Assembly (NCBI GenBank): GCA_026075535.2
Contig: AP026541.1
Span: forward strand, 8,990,001-9,054,000
Origin: Tricholoma matsutake
Taxonomy: Eukaryota > Basidiomycota > Agaricomycetes > Agaricales > Tricholomataceae
DNA: 64,000 nt
Direction: 5' to 3'
The notes below the pieces were generated by a model. The model was not told the origin of the DNA and made no database searches. It saw nothing but the letters and a program-made list of their open reading frames with translations. A program made the translations under genes and the position numbers. Each line of letters begins with the position of its first letter. Positions within the stretch are counted from its first letter, which is position 1. Shown piece by piece: positions 48,704 through 62,060 of the stretch.

Positions 48704-48795
48704 GGCACTATAGCCAAGTGGTTACGGCGACAGATTCGAACGTAAGTCTTATCTGTTCCTCTTTGAGGGCGCAGGTTCGAATCCTGCTGGTGTCG
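48704..48795 (+). tRNA. tRNA-Ser(CGA) with 10-nt intron
   Basis: The acceptor stem GGCACTA pairs with TGGTGTC (48788-48794), with two G-U pairs. The D-arm is GCC...GGC. The anticodon stem ACAGA pairs with TCTGT. The loop reads TT-CGA-A, so the anticodon is CGA at 48737-48739. The intron CGTAAGTCTT (48741-48750) follows position 37. A long variable arm CCTC-TTT-GAGG marks a class II tRNA and supports serine. The T-arm GCAGG-TTCGAAT-CCTGC carries the B box. A T-run at about 48816 can end Pol III transcription. Confidence 0.88.
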
Positions 48796-49051
48796 ATTTG
48801 ATTGATCTTCCTGATCTTTTTGCAGCCAAAAATGTATGTTGATCAAGCCTTAATGCAAGGGAATACAGAGCAGACCTTAACCTAAGTGTATGAGGATGTA
48901 CAATTGAGCTTAACTTTTTAGAATTCATCTCTACTGTGTATTAGGTGACACAAAAAGCTGCCAGTTGAATGACACAACAAACGCGGCTCATTACAGGTCA
49001 GGGCAAGAGGTGTGTTGAAACCCATTCCGTTTGACCTGACTCCTTCTACTT
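48796..49051. other. Spacer between tRNA-Ser and INO1 3' end
   Basis: Non-coding. Contains the Pol III T-run and the 3' untranslated region of INO1. Confidence 0.4.
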
Positions 49052-50863
49052 TCACCAAATTCTAGTGTCGAGCAACAAATCAGGATTCCCCTCGATGCCG
49101 CTACACGCCTTCAAGAACACCTCGAGGGCATTGCGCTGCCTGTTGAGGCTGTTCACGACCTCAGTGCCTATCAAGAACAAGTCAATTATCGATAAGGGTA
49201 GGCAAAAGTGGGGAGGAAAACTTGCCGGGCTTGACGAGAGGGGCCTTAAGCATGTACGACAGAAGAGAAAGGACGGGGTACAGCGGCGCGAATTCGGCAG
49301 AAGCCTTGTCGGAAGAGGTGCTACGGTACATGATACGCGTGAGAAGCTCGGTAAGGATGGTCAAATCCAGAATGAGGGGCGTGGCGAGAAGGGAGTCCTA
49401 CGTTAGATAATTGAGCGTTAGTGATATTAATACAAGGAAGAAATAGAAGGGTACCTCGCATTCGTTGAAGATATTGATTGTGGAGCGCCCACCACAAAAA
49501 ATCTCCGAATAGTACTCATCAATCGCCCTCTTGGAGTCGCCTACCGCGGGAACATACTTGATAACGACGATATGATCAGGATGCTCCCCCTTGCCCTCTA
49601 CGCCCACTTCGGGTCCCTTATACAACAAGCGGTTCGCATCCACCATATCATCCACCACGCTGCTCTTGCTGATCTCTTTACTCCTGAACTGCCTTTCCGC
49701 GCTCAAATTGCGGCCATCGTTGTTCCCCAAATGGTTGTAGGACGCGATCGACAACGGTTTGATCCCCGCGTTGACCAAAAATTCGGCAAGCACCGATTTA
49801 AGCTTCGTCTGCCCCGACTTTAGGTCATCCCCGCCGATGAACGAGCGGTGTCTCTCCGCGAGGGCAATGACGCCAGGCACAAATGTGTTCTGCGGCGCAC
49901 CATTAACGAAGGGCTCACCCTCGAGAATAGCGGCTACGGCGAACAAAGTGGAAGGCGACACCTCCGCATGCGAGGCGTTGATTGCTACAAGGATATTGTC
50001 CGCAGTGTCGTTCACACCAGGTATAATATCACTGTATCGCTCGGTGTTGGCGGTCCAGAACACCACGACGCGATCAAGCTGGTTGTCTGCTTTGAACCTT
50101 CTGATATCCGCCCGGATATGCTCGAGATGGGCCTGCTTGTCCGTACCAGGGATAACATTGTCCGCACGCGCCTCCTGATTCGCGGCGATGAAATCTGGAT
50201 AGTAGATTGATGGTAGAGGGGTACCCAGGAGCACCATGTGCGGCGCGACCTGACGCTGGAGATCGTAGTCGAGAACCTGCGCACGCGCCATGGCTTTGTC
50301 CATCCTGACCGCGGAAATGTCCCAACCACCGAGCACTAGGTCGTTCGGGTGCACCATGGGAAGCAATTCAGAGATAGGGACGTGCACATCCCTACCAGTC
50401 TCTGGTTCTGACCCAATGCGAACGGTGGACGCGCGTAGGAGCGAGCCGATGTAGTTGGGCTGCTGGGGACCTTGCTTTGTGTTCCAGGTAATATTGTGCT
50501 TGTTTGCGAGGACAGTAGCACAGAGGGTCGTGCCGTTGTTTCCACCCATACCAATCATCATCAGTCTGTGGGGAATACAGTCAGATAACGTTGGTGAATA
50601 CGGAACAAGTTGAAGGAAATTCACCCAGTCTTGCCGACAACCCTCTTGGTCTGAAACTCATAGGATTGGACTGTGGGTGTGACCGTATACTTCCCGTCGG
50701 ACACAGTGACACGAGAACCACGGTTGAGGAACTTGGCAATGATGTGCTCATCCGTGTAGACTGTGTTTTCAGATTGGACAATAACGGTGTGAGGGCGCCG
50801 AGCGGAGGTGGGGTGTACCATAGTGGTAGGTGTATTGTAGCCGGAGTCATTGGTAACAGCCAT
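49052..50863 (-). CDS. INO1: Inositol-3-phosphate synthase
   Basis: Converts glucose-6-phosphate to inositol-3-phosphate with NAD+, the first step of inositol and so phosphoinositide synthesis. The Met at 50863 ([10 protein letters not shown]) is preferred to one six codons upstream because the family usually starts with a short variable leader before [17 protein letters not shown]. Exon 2 carries the NAD-binding loop [11 protein letters not shown] and the bulk of the enzyme (50585-49455), including [13 protein letters not shown] and [14 protein letters not shown]. The last exons give [13 protein letters not shown] joined by a GC-AG intron (49168-49225) to [20 protein letters not shown]. About 540 residues. 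It lies head to head with TAP42 across 412 bp. Confidence 0.95.
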
Positions 50864-51275
50864 TATGATAAAATTAAGCAAGGAGCAGACAGAAATATCA
50901 GAAATCTATCAGGGCACTAGGACAGGTGTGCTTGGAGCCTCTATGGGTGTTGTGTGAGCTGCAAAGCTGGTTCGAGTACATGCAGAGACTGCAGATGAGT
51001 CCAAGCTTGTGTCCTAGAGATGGCACAAAGTGAAAATGGGGAACTCTGGACGGAGGTAGAGCGAGTCGACGCGTTTATATGGACAACGCTTTTTTTTTCG
51101 AAGTCCGTAATTGCATCTGATCTATTTCTGATATTCCGTTCATGGCCGTTCCTCTCCCAACCCTCTTCACAGCAAGCCTTTCTAATGCATCCAAATCTTT
51201 TCTGCTACCCACAGTCGATGATTCTACACAGGCACGACCAATCTTTCATCTACATGTCCTAAACGTGATCAATAA
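50864..51275. promoter_or_regulatory. Divergent INO1/TAP42 upstream region
   Basis: 412 bp shared by both genes. On the minus strand CATATAAACGC (51071-51081) is a TATA-like box about 210 bp before the INO1 start. I did not see a clear copy of the yeast inositol-responsive element. Confidence 0.4.
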
Positions 51276-52609
51276 ATGTCTCTTCAGGGTCTAATTCGTT
51301 CCAGCTTAACGGATCTTACCACGTTACGATCACGGATCGCGGGTCTTTCGCTGTTCAGTCCGAATGAAGTTCTGGAGGACATATCCACAAGGGACTTGGT
51401 GTACCTCTTTGTCCCTTACGTCTGTGCAGAGATCCGTGGACGGGTGAGGACGACGGAGAGGGAAGAGCGGATGGTTTCGCTCGATCAAACACAGGTACGG
51501 CCCGAAGGACCCCCGTCGTACCTTTCAGAGCTGATGTTCCTTTTCCAGAAAGATTTACACGCTTTTCTATCGTACCTGGAAGACTATGAGATCGTGCCAG
51601 AGGAGGAAAGGGCGCTGTATAAGCAGAAGGCTTCGATGATCGCGGACCCTGCCAAAAAACGGGAGGTTAAGATAAAGCAGTACCAGAAAGAAAAACTCCT
51701 GCGAGTCCGGATTGAAGTACGTATGATAGTAGATCATCCGCTTTATTAACAACTGTATCACAGGAGGTCAGGAAACGCAGGGGTCAATTTCCTTTCCGTT
51801 CCGATAGCGCCTCATCGGATTTCGACCTTATCTCTTCTCTCCTTCCTTCGCCCTCGCGGTCGTACTCCTCCACTGCACCAGATGATGACGAAGAACCAGA
51901 CTCCGAAACAGACGACATCCTCCGTGAAGCCACAATTCTTCTCCTACGCCTATGCTACGCTCAGGCGCACTGCCAGCTGGAAAGCATGGAACGAGAACTC
52001 GAGCTTCTTCGTACCGCACCGCCGTCTCCCTCAAGAAGCTCGCGAACCGATGATCGAAGAGGAAAAGCACGAGAGAGCGAGAATGACATGTGGAAGCTCG
52101 ACGCGTCACAAAGCAATATGGGCTTGGGTGGGACGGGACCGCTTCTAGATTCTTCTGGAAAGGTGATCGTCTCCACTATATTGCGTTGGACGTAAACTTA
52201 CCTTTGGTTCGAATGGAACATAGCCACTTCGCCCGTTTACAATTCTTCCGGCAGGAGCTGCAGATCGTGCACGGTTTCAAGGGCAGGTGTTTGGGCCGGG
52301 ACACAATTTGCCTACTATGTCCATCGATCAGTACCTGCAGATCGAACGCGAACGAGGTAATATCCTCTCAGGAGGCGGGTATGTCTGTTCATAATTTTAT
52401 TACACTTCTATTTTTGCTTACTGGATTACTTTAGGCCTGCGTCGAGAGCAGAGCCAACTTCGTCTGAACAGCTTGCACTCGAGGCTGAGATGGACGGGAC
52501 AAGAGAAGGGGAAGAGAAGGTGGAACAGAAAAGGCTGAAGGACGAGAATTGGGCCAGGTACACTGATGAGAATCCCCGAGGAGCAGGAAACACTATGAAT
52601 CGGGGGTGA
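51276..52609 (+). CDS. TAP42: TAP42-like PP2A regulatory protein
   Basis: Binds type 2A phosphatase catalytic subunits and links them to TOR signalling. The ATG at 51276 begins MSLQGLIRSSLTDLTTLRSR. Exon 1 covers the helical TAP42 N-terminal domain (STRDLVYLFVPYVCAEIRG; SYLEDYEIVPEEERALYKQK; REVKIKQYQKEK). Exon 2 (about 51763-52160) holds ILLLRLCYAQAHCQLESMER. The next exon starts PLRPFTILPAGAADR and includes the conserved TMSIDQYLQIERERGNI. The last exon is acidic and ends at 52607-52609 (TRYTDENP-type block followed by GAGNTMNRG). About 375 residues, normal length. INO1 is divergent on its left and YPT6 convergent on its right. Confidence 0.92.
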
Positions 52610-52833
52610 CGAAGCATTGTATGTTAAGCTTGTATTAGACACAAGTGGTGTAGCATAGCCGATTTTAGTTTACTATCTACCTTGGTCACTTTTGTTTCCT
52701 GTACCTCCAGATGACATTCCCTTTATGATGCCTTTATTGACAGGGACTTTGATAACTAATAACACAATCAGAAGGGGAAGGGGGTAGCTGGTATATTGTA
52801 TATGTATAGTGGCGTATATAAAAGCGCCTGCAT

Positions 52834-56192
<3,359 letters not shown>

Positions 56193-56393
56193 AGTCTACC
56201 ATTTTATTCAAAGGAAAGTCTGTAAGAATCAATGGTTCGCCGTAGCGAAGAATTCCATTGATGGGGGAGGTCGCTTGGCTGGGCCAAGGGAATGACTATT
56301 CGGGGTGGAAATGTTAAACTAGTTTAGGAACGCACCACTGTTGTAGCATATGATACACGGCAATGGATATGACCATAGACATCTTGTCCTGAT

Positions 56394-56987
56394 TCAAAAG
56401 TCTGAATTTGAGGGCTCTTCTTCAAACTCTTCCATATCGCCTTCACCCGCTTCGTCGACATCGTCCGTGTCGGCCGTAGCGTCTTCATCCAGGTCCTCCA
56501 TACTGGCATCAAGGTCCTGTGCAGAATCATTCTCGCCATCGTCTTCAGCCACGGATGGCGCGCCACCTGAACGGCCCGAACCTGAGTCGTCCGAGTCCTC
56601 ATCTGCCTGTCGCCGTGGAAATGTTAGCTAACTTAATGTGTTGTCAAAAAACAAAACATGCGTCGTTCTTCTCCTCCTGTTGAGTGAGGTTTCGTCCAAT
56701 GGGTACTAGGAAGTTAAATCCGCGATTATGGATGTTCATGTTCTGCATCACAGACACTGATAGTGGTAAAAACCACAACCATAAGGATAGCCACGTACAA
56801 GATCCTCAAGTTCGTTCTCTTCATCACTGAGATCGTCCATCTCGCGTTGCAGGTCGCGCACCGCGTTGAGGTGACCATAAACCGGGCGCCGTGACAAGGG
56901 TATTGGGTGTGGCTGGGGTGGTTTTGGTAGGCAATGGGGGAATTTTGGCTCGCGTGGAAGGAGCGTTGGAGTAGCGACCGCAGACAT
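56394..56987 (-). CDS. APC15-like small acidic protein
   Basis: Three exons. The Met at 56987 gives TPTLLPREPKF, a Pro-rich segment, and VYGHLNAVRDLQREMDDLSD, ending in EENELEDL. A join at about 56740 gives NMNIHNRGFNFLVPIGRNLT. The last exon (56602-56394) is almost all Asp/Glu/Ser. Short N-terminal (S/T)L(L/F)PR motif, helix, N-(F)LVPIG motif and acidic tail match the plan of animal ANAPC15, a subunit of the anaphase-promoting complex that supports checkpoint release. The match rests on short motifs, so the name is tentative. Another nuclear acidic protein is possible. Confidence 0.5.
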
Positions 56988-57697
56988 GATAGAGTGCTAC
57001 TAACACGTGACCTTCGCGCTGCAGGCATTCTTCTCATCGCGCAGTATGACTCTGAGTGGCTTATTGAACTATACAAACTTAGACGTCAACCATCCAGATT
57101 CACGCGCACGTCAAGCTGTGTATCGCAAAGAGTTTATTCAACTCTGCACACGTGGCGACGAACTATATGAGATAGCCCCCCCATACCCCTATATATTCAC
57201 TCAAATTTAAATTGGCACATGGACCTGGGCGAGCGGTGCTCATGTAGGATGAGAAGGACGACAAGCAGGACAGGAACTTGCACATTGTATCCAAGTCGCT
57301 CTTTTCCTTGTAAGTTTTCCAGGATACCTCAGTGGTCCGACGGTCAATTGCTCAGGGCATATCCATTTTGCTTGCGCAACAAGCGAGAACAGATTGAAAC
57401 AGTTGAAACTTGGACTCAGACAGAGATTCAAAATATTGTCCTACAAATGTGTACGTACATGTACATGGCTATGTAATTCCAAGCACGCGTGTACATATCA
57501 TACGGCCAAGATGATGTATGCAACAACAGTGTAGGCAGCAGGTAGAAACGAATGCCTGTTGTCCATTCGTCAAATATTACAACGGTATATAATTTGAAGG
57601 GTTCTTGTCCAGCAAACCAATTGCCCATTAGTCTGAATATTGAAAATTGCAAGATTAACCAGGAGGAAGTTAGGTGTAACCTGCAGCTCCAGAGACA
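56988..57697. other. Intergenic region
   Basis: 710 bp between the APC15-like start and the creC stop. A 67-codon frame at 57007-57210 has no recognisable feature. TATA-like motifs occur near 57190. No gene is called. Confidence 0.45.
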
Positions 57698-59927
57698 TCA
57701 ACTCAAGTCCTGAAAATCGGCAACTCTACTGTTCTTCAGCCGTGGTTTCAATGCCAGCGGTCGGATCCAAAGTTTAATGTGGCCGCTTTTCGTGGATGTA
57801 AGAATGCAGCGTGGTAGAAAAGAAATGGCTGTGAGCATGTCGTTCTCACAACCCTTGATCTTGTCGTCTATGTATGAGAAGAAAACGATGGAAGGACAAT
57901 CTAGGACTCACCAAGACGGGTTGCACAACTGCGATTTCGGTCCGAGATGGGGCTGGGTGATACCTGGGTGATGGATTTCCATCCGCACCGGGGACGCTTG
58001 CGGAAGGAAGATGCAGTGCCGAACGATCTCGTCTGAATGCAAGAGAGATTGCGGACGACACTGACATTCGTTGGTGGTGTGTTGCCTGCAAAGGAACATC
58101 AGGAAGAACAAAGGCTAGAGATTTACAATAATCACCTGATACTTAGGACGATGAAGTGCTCCGCTTGAAAAATCCCACTGTATTGTGTATTGGGCAAGCT
58201 TAGGTGCAAGTGCATACCTATATGTGTCCAGTTCACACATACCAAGATTAATTTATTATCTTCGCCAACACTGCCGAACCGATACGTCCGACCGTCACAG
58301 CGCAGATCGTCAAAAGCAACAGCGGAAACAAAAGACGAGTGTCCCTGACAGCGTGCTATAACGCGTTGCTCCCAAGGGGAGAATATGGTTACCAAATCAT
58401 CCTGGCCTCCGGCCTGCCTTAAGTCAGTAAGAGAAGTGAGAGAATGTCGCAATTCTGACCTACCAGTATAAATCGTCCATCGGGGGACCACGCGACGCAG
58501 GTCAATGCTCCAAAATAAGATGCATAACAGTCAACGAGCCTGCAAAGACGAATGAGAGTCGAATGGCTCCGGAACATAAATAACACACTGTTCCGCCAGG
58601 GCATCGATTACTCTCAGACATCCATCCTCCGATATAGCTCCTACGTACTTGACGTCAGGAGAAAAGACGAAATCTGTTGTGTAGGATAAAAGAAGGCATT
58701 TATTGGCATCATTGGAAACACGGACCCAGAATGCCACGCCGCGAGACCCGCCAATGGCTAACAGGATTTTTGGCGGTTTTTTCCCTGTCTGATTTGCCTG
58801 CACCATTTCCGGACATTACCGGATGCCAAGGTGGCATTGTCACAAAGATGGTATCTGTGGGATCCCACTCCTTCTGCAATGTATCCCCTTCGGACGGTGA
58901 TGACGGAAGTCTGCCCACAGGCTCCTGAGGCATAAATGCCCCGTCATCACGCTCCTTATCATATACAACAATCGTCCCATCTGCGTGTGAAACAAGAAAC
59001 AAGGTTGCCGACGAGGGAACCCATCGCACGGCGGTACATGGAGAATTTGTAATGCAGCCCTTCAGGACGACTCAGGATGGCTACAACTCGATTATGGATT
59101 CGACGTACTTGTTTGTTCAAACGGGCATATCGTGATGTGATAGGGTCTGAGAGGCCATATGTTTGACAACACGTCGCCTGAGTATAATGAACGCACCAAG
59201 CCACACTAAGTCTCCAGAACTAAACCCGATTATTACGTCGAGACGTTCAGAGGAGGCCGTTGACACGTTAACATCATGACATGTTAGATGCACTGCAAAC
59301 GTTATTCTTGATAGAGGTTCCTGTTTACGACGATCAATTTCGTCGAGGAAGATTGTGGACAACCAGAACCTTTGTTTTAGAACCCGCTTCCGCCCACACA
59401 TAGCTTTTGGCTTGATTGTAAAACAGAAAGGTAGCATCGCCTTGCTTGGCTTGCAGGTTCTTCGTCAATCCCTCTGCTGTCTGTATCCGAGTGATGAAGC
59501 TTGATGACGTTGTGCGGATGTTGTGTTTCGGACGCGCAGCATTCTTCTTCTTACTGGCCGAATGGGAGAACAGGGTATGGTGTTCATGCGGCATCGATGG
59601 GCTTGCTGGTGGATGTTCTTGAGTCGATGATGAAGGCTGCTCACCCTCGTCTGGAGTATCGCTGCTCGACAAACTAACCCCATCTTCGCGTTCCTTCAGG
59701 GTTATGAGATTCCCTTTCCTCTGTTCCTTATTACCGCCAAGTAGCTGAGCCAGTCCAGGGGCGCCCCCCTGTTTTGTGGCGGTAAATCGCACCACAACGC
59801 TGCAAACCTTAGTTGGATAAATCGACTGTCCGGCAAGGGCAGCCTGATTCGAAGCTAACAAAGGTTTATGCTCATCCGTGACTGAGTATACGCCTTCTGG
59901 AGCTACGAAAGTGGACTCGTTATCCAT
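57698..59927 (-). CDS. creC: WD40 protein creC / WDR20 family
   Basis: In Aspergillus CreC binds and stabilises the deubiquitinase CreB and acts in carbon catabolite repression; animal WDR20 activates USP12/46. The Met at 59927 ([20 protein letters not shown]) opens a long low-complexity N-terminus. WD repeats follow: [77 protein letters not shown] and [40 protein letters not shown] is the family hallmark. The last repeat ends [14 protein letters not shown], with the stop at 57698-57700. About nine introns. It is head to head with the E1-beta gene, 130 bp between start codons. Confidence 0.88.
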
Positions 59928-60057
59928 TACCGGTTAGACGGGCGCTTGTGAGATGTTTGTGGCCAGGAGCTTGACATCATTTCCCCTTTCTGTCGACTGA
60001 CACTGAAATGCCAACGCCCACTGACACAGCCGGATCTTATCCATCTCTTTCTCTTCA

Positions 60058-61751
60058 ATGCACTCTACCAAATTAACAGCCCGCGCTGCTAGAAGGCCAC
60101 CCCCAGTCATTGCACTCAAATTGAATAAAGCGCAGTTTCGTTGGAACTCTTCAGCTGCAGAGCCCCCTCCAGCCGGCGGTCATCTACCTGGAATAGCAAC
60201 CTCACAACTCCTTCGGACCACAAGAGACATCGCTCTCCGTACTCCGGGAATCAAATGGGTAGACGAGGGAGCATCTGGGCCGTCAAGGAGCATTGTTGAA
60301 GGTCGCGAAACCAGGAAAATGAATACCTACCAGGCTGTTCGAGACGCTATGAGGTAAGTTTGATCCGCGACCACCCTGGGCCTACACTCATGTTCTTGTT
60401 AGTATTGCTTTAATGAAGGACGATAACGCTGTTGTTTTTGGTGAAGACGTTGCGTTTGGCGGCGTCTTCAGATGTACCATGGTTAGCTCAGCCCGAATTT
60501 ATGCTAATGACCTAACTATACTGTATCTCGAGGTGCATAGGGCCTTGCAGAAGAGTTTGGTTAGTGCAATTTGGTTGCATCTTTTTCGTTCTGAACCACT
60601 GCCCAGGAAAGGAGCGCGTCTTCAACACACCATTGACAGAGCAAGGTATTGCAGGCTTCGGTATCGGCCTCGCAATGATGGGCCATACTGCGATTGCTGA
60701 GATACAGTTTGCGGACTATATATATCCTGCATTTGATCAGGTATGCATGCTAATAGACTGATTTCTGGCGTGTCTAAGCGCACTTTTCACCCGTAGCTTG
60801 TCAACGAGGCTGCGAAAATACGATATAGATCGGGTAATCAATTCAACGTTGGAGGCCTCACTGTACGCACTCCAACTATGTCTGTGGTCAGTTTTCTCAG
60901 TTTGCTCTCAGGTGTAGAAGTTATGGAATTGAGTTTTTTGTCAGGGTCATGGCGGACTGTACCACTCACAATCTCCAGAGGGCTTCTTCATGGGAGCTTC
61001 GGGACTCAAGGTGGGTAATCTGTGCCTATGTTGAGAAATTGTTAAATGTATTCTCTAGATCGTGATACCCCGTTCTCCAATTCAAGCGAAAGGACTCTTG
61101 CTAGGCTCCATTAGAGACCCTAATCCAGTTATATTTATGGAACCAAAAATCCTTTATCGCTCTGCGGGTAAAACAATCATTTATGTCCTACCCCATGTCA
61201 CTAACGTTCGCTGTTTAGTCGAGCAAGTGCCCATCGACGACTTCGAATTGCCCTTAGGGAAGGCCGAAACCCTCGTCCCAGGTTCAGACCTCACACTACT
61301 GACCTGGGGAACGCCAGTATACCACTGCGAAACGGCTCTACATATGCTCACTACCCCCGATTCCTCACTAGCACCTCTGGTCCCGACTTCGCTCCGCTCA
61401 GTCAAAGTCGAACTCATCGACCTGCGCTCTATCCTCCCATGGGACATGGCGACCGTCATGGAAAGTGTGAACCGCACTGGCCGGTTGGTCATTGTCCACG
61501 AGGCAGGAATGACGGCTGGCGTAGGCGCTGAGATCAGTGCTGAGATCCAGAAACGGTGTTTCCTCAAATTGAACGCGCCTGTCAAGCGGGTGACTGGCTG
61601 GGAGTAAGTTATTTCTAAGTAGACGAATGTATGGAATCTGACCATCCATGTGTGCTTTTGTAGCACCCCTAACGCGCTTCAGTATGAGAAGTTCATGATA
61701 CCCGATGCAATTCGTATCCTTGATGGTATTGTAGAAACGTTGACATATTGA
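60058..61751 (+). CDS. Branched-chain 2-oxoacid dehydrogenase E1 beta, mitochondrial
   Basis: Beta subunit of the decarboxylase of the branched-chain keto-acid dehydrogenase complex, which breaks down Leu, Ile and Val. The N-terminus from 60058 is basic and Ala/Pro-rich ([17 protein letters not shown]), a mitochondrial presequence. Then come [28 protein letters not shown] (thiamine diphosphate Glu), [41 protein letters not shown] and [26 protein letters not shown] follows, then the C-terminal half with [15 protein letters not shown]. It ends [11 protein letters not shown] then ETLTY, stop 61749-61751. Seven or so introns. FGGVFRCT favours branched-chain E1 over pyruvate E1. Confidence 0.93.
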
Positions 61752-62060
61752 TGGCCGGCCATGGAGAGCAATGTTAAAGTACTTAGACAGAGTCTACAGC
61801 ATTATAATGACCATACACTCAAGAGGGCCATCGAACTGATATTCAAGTCCAATGATGCAGTGTGCTTGTAAGTAACAGGCTCACCAACAGCGGAATTGGG
61901 GGTCGAGCTTCATGTAATGGGGAATGTATACCGCCGAAGCATAGGCTTGCGCATTAATGCAGAAGTGCTATGGACAATTATCGATGTAGGTATAAACCAA
62001 TATAGTCCGAAGAATGCAAGTGTCCTTGTCGTAGGTCTGGTCATGTTAAGCAAGTATAAC
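61752..62060. other. Intergenic region between convergent genes
   Basis: About 310 bp holding the 3' ends of the E1-beta and peroxidase genes. No gene is seen. Confidence 0.4.

Noticed and set aside
49572..50210. Overlapping plus-strand frames of up to 139 codons
   Set aside because: Antisense shadows of the highly conserved INO1 coding sequence.
57007..57210. 67-codon plus-strand frame between the APC15-like gene and creC
   Set aside because: Short, no conserved motif, and no plausible partner exons.
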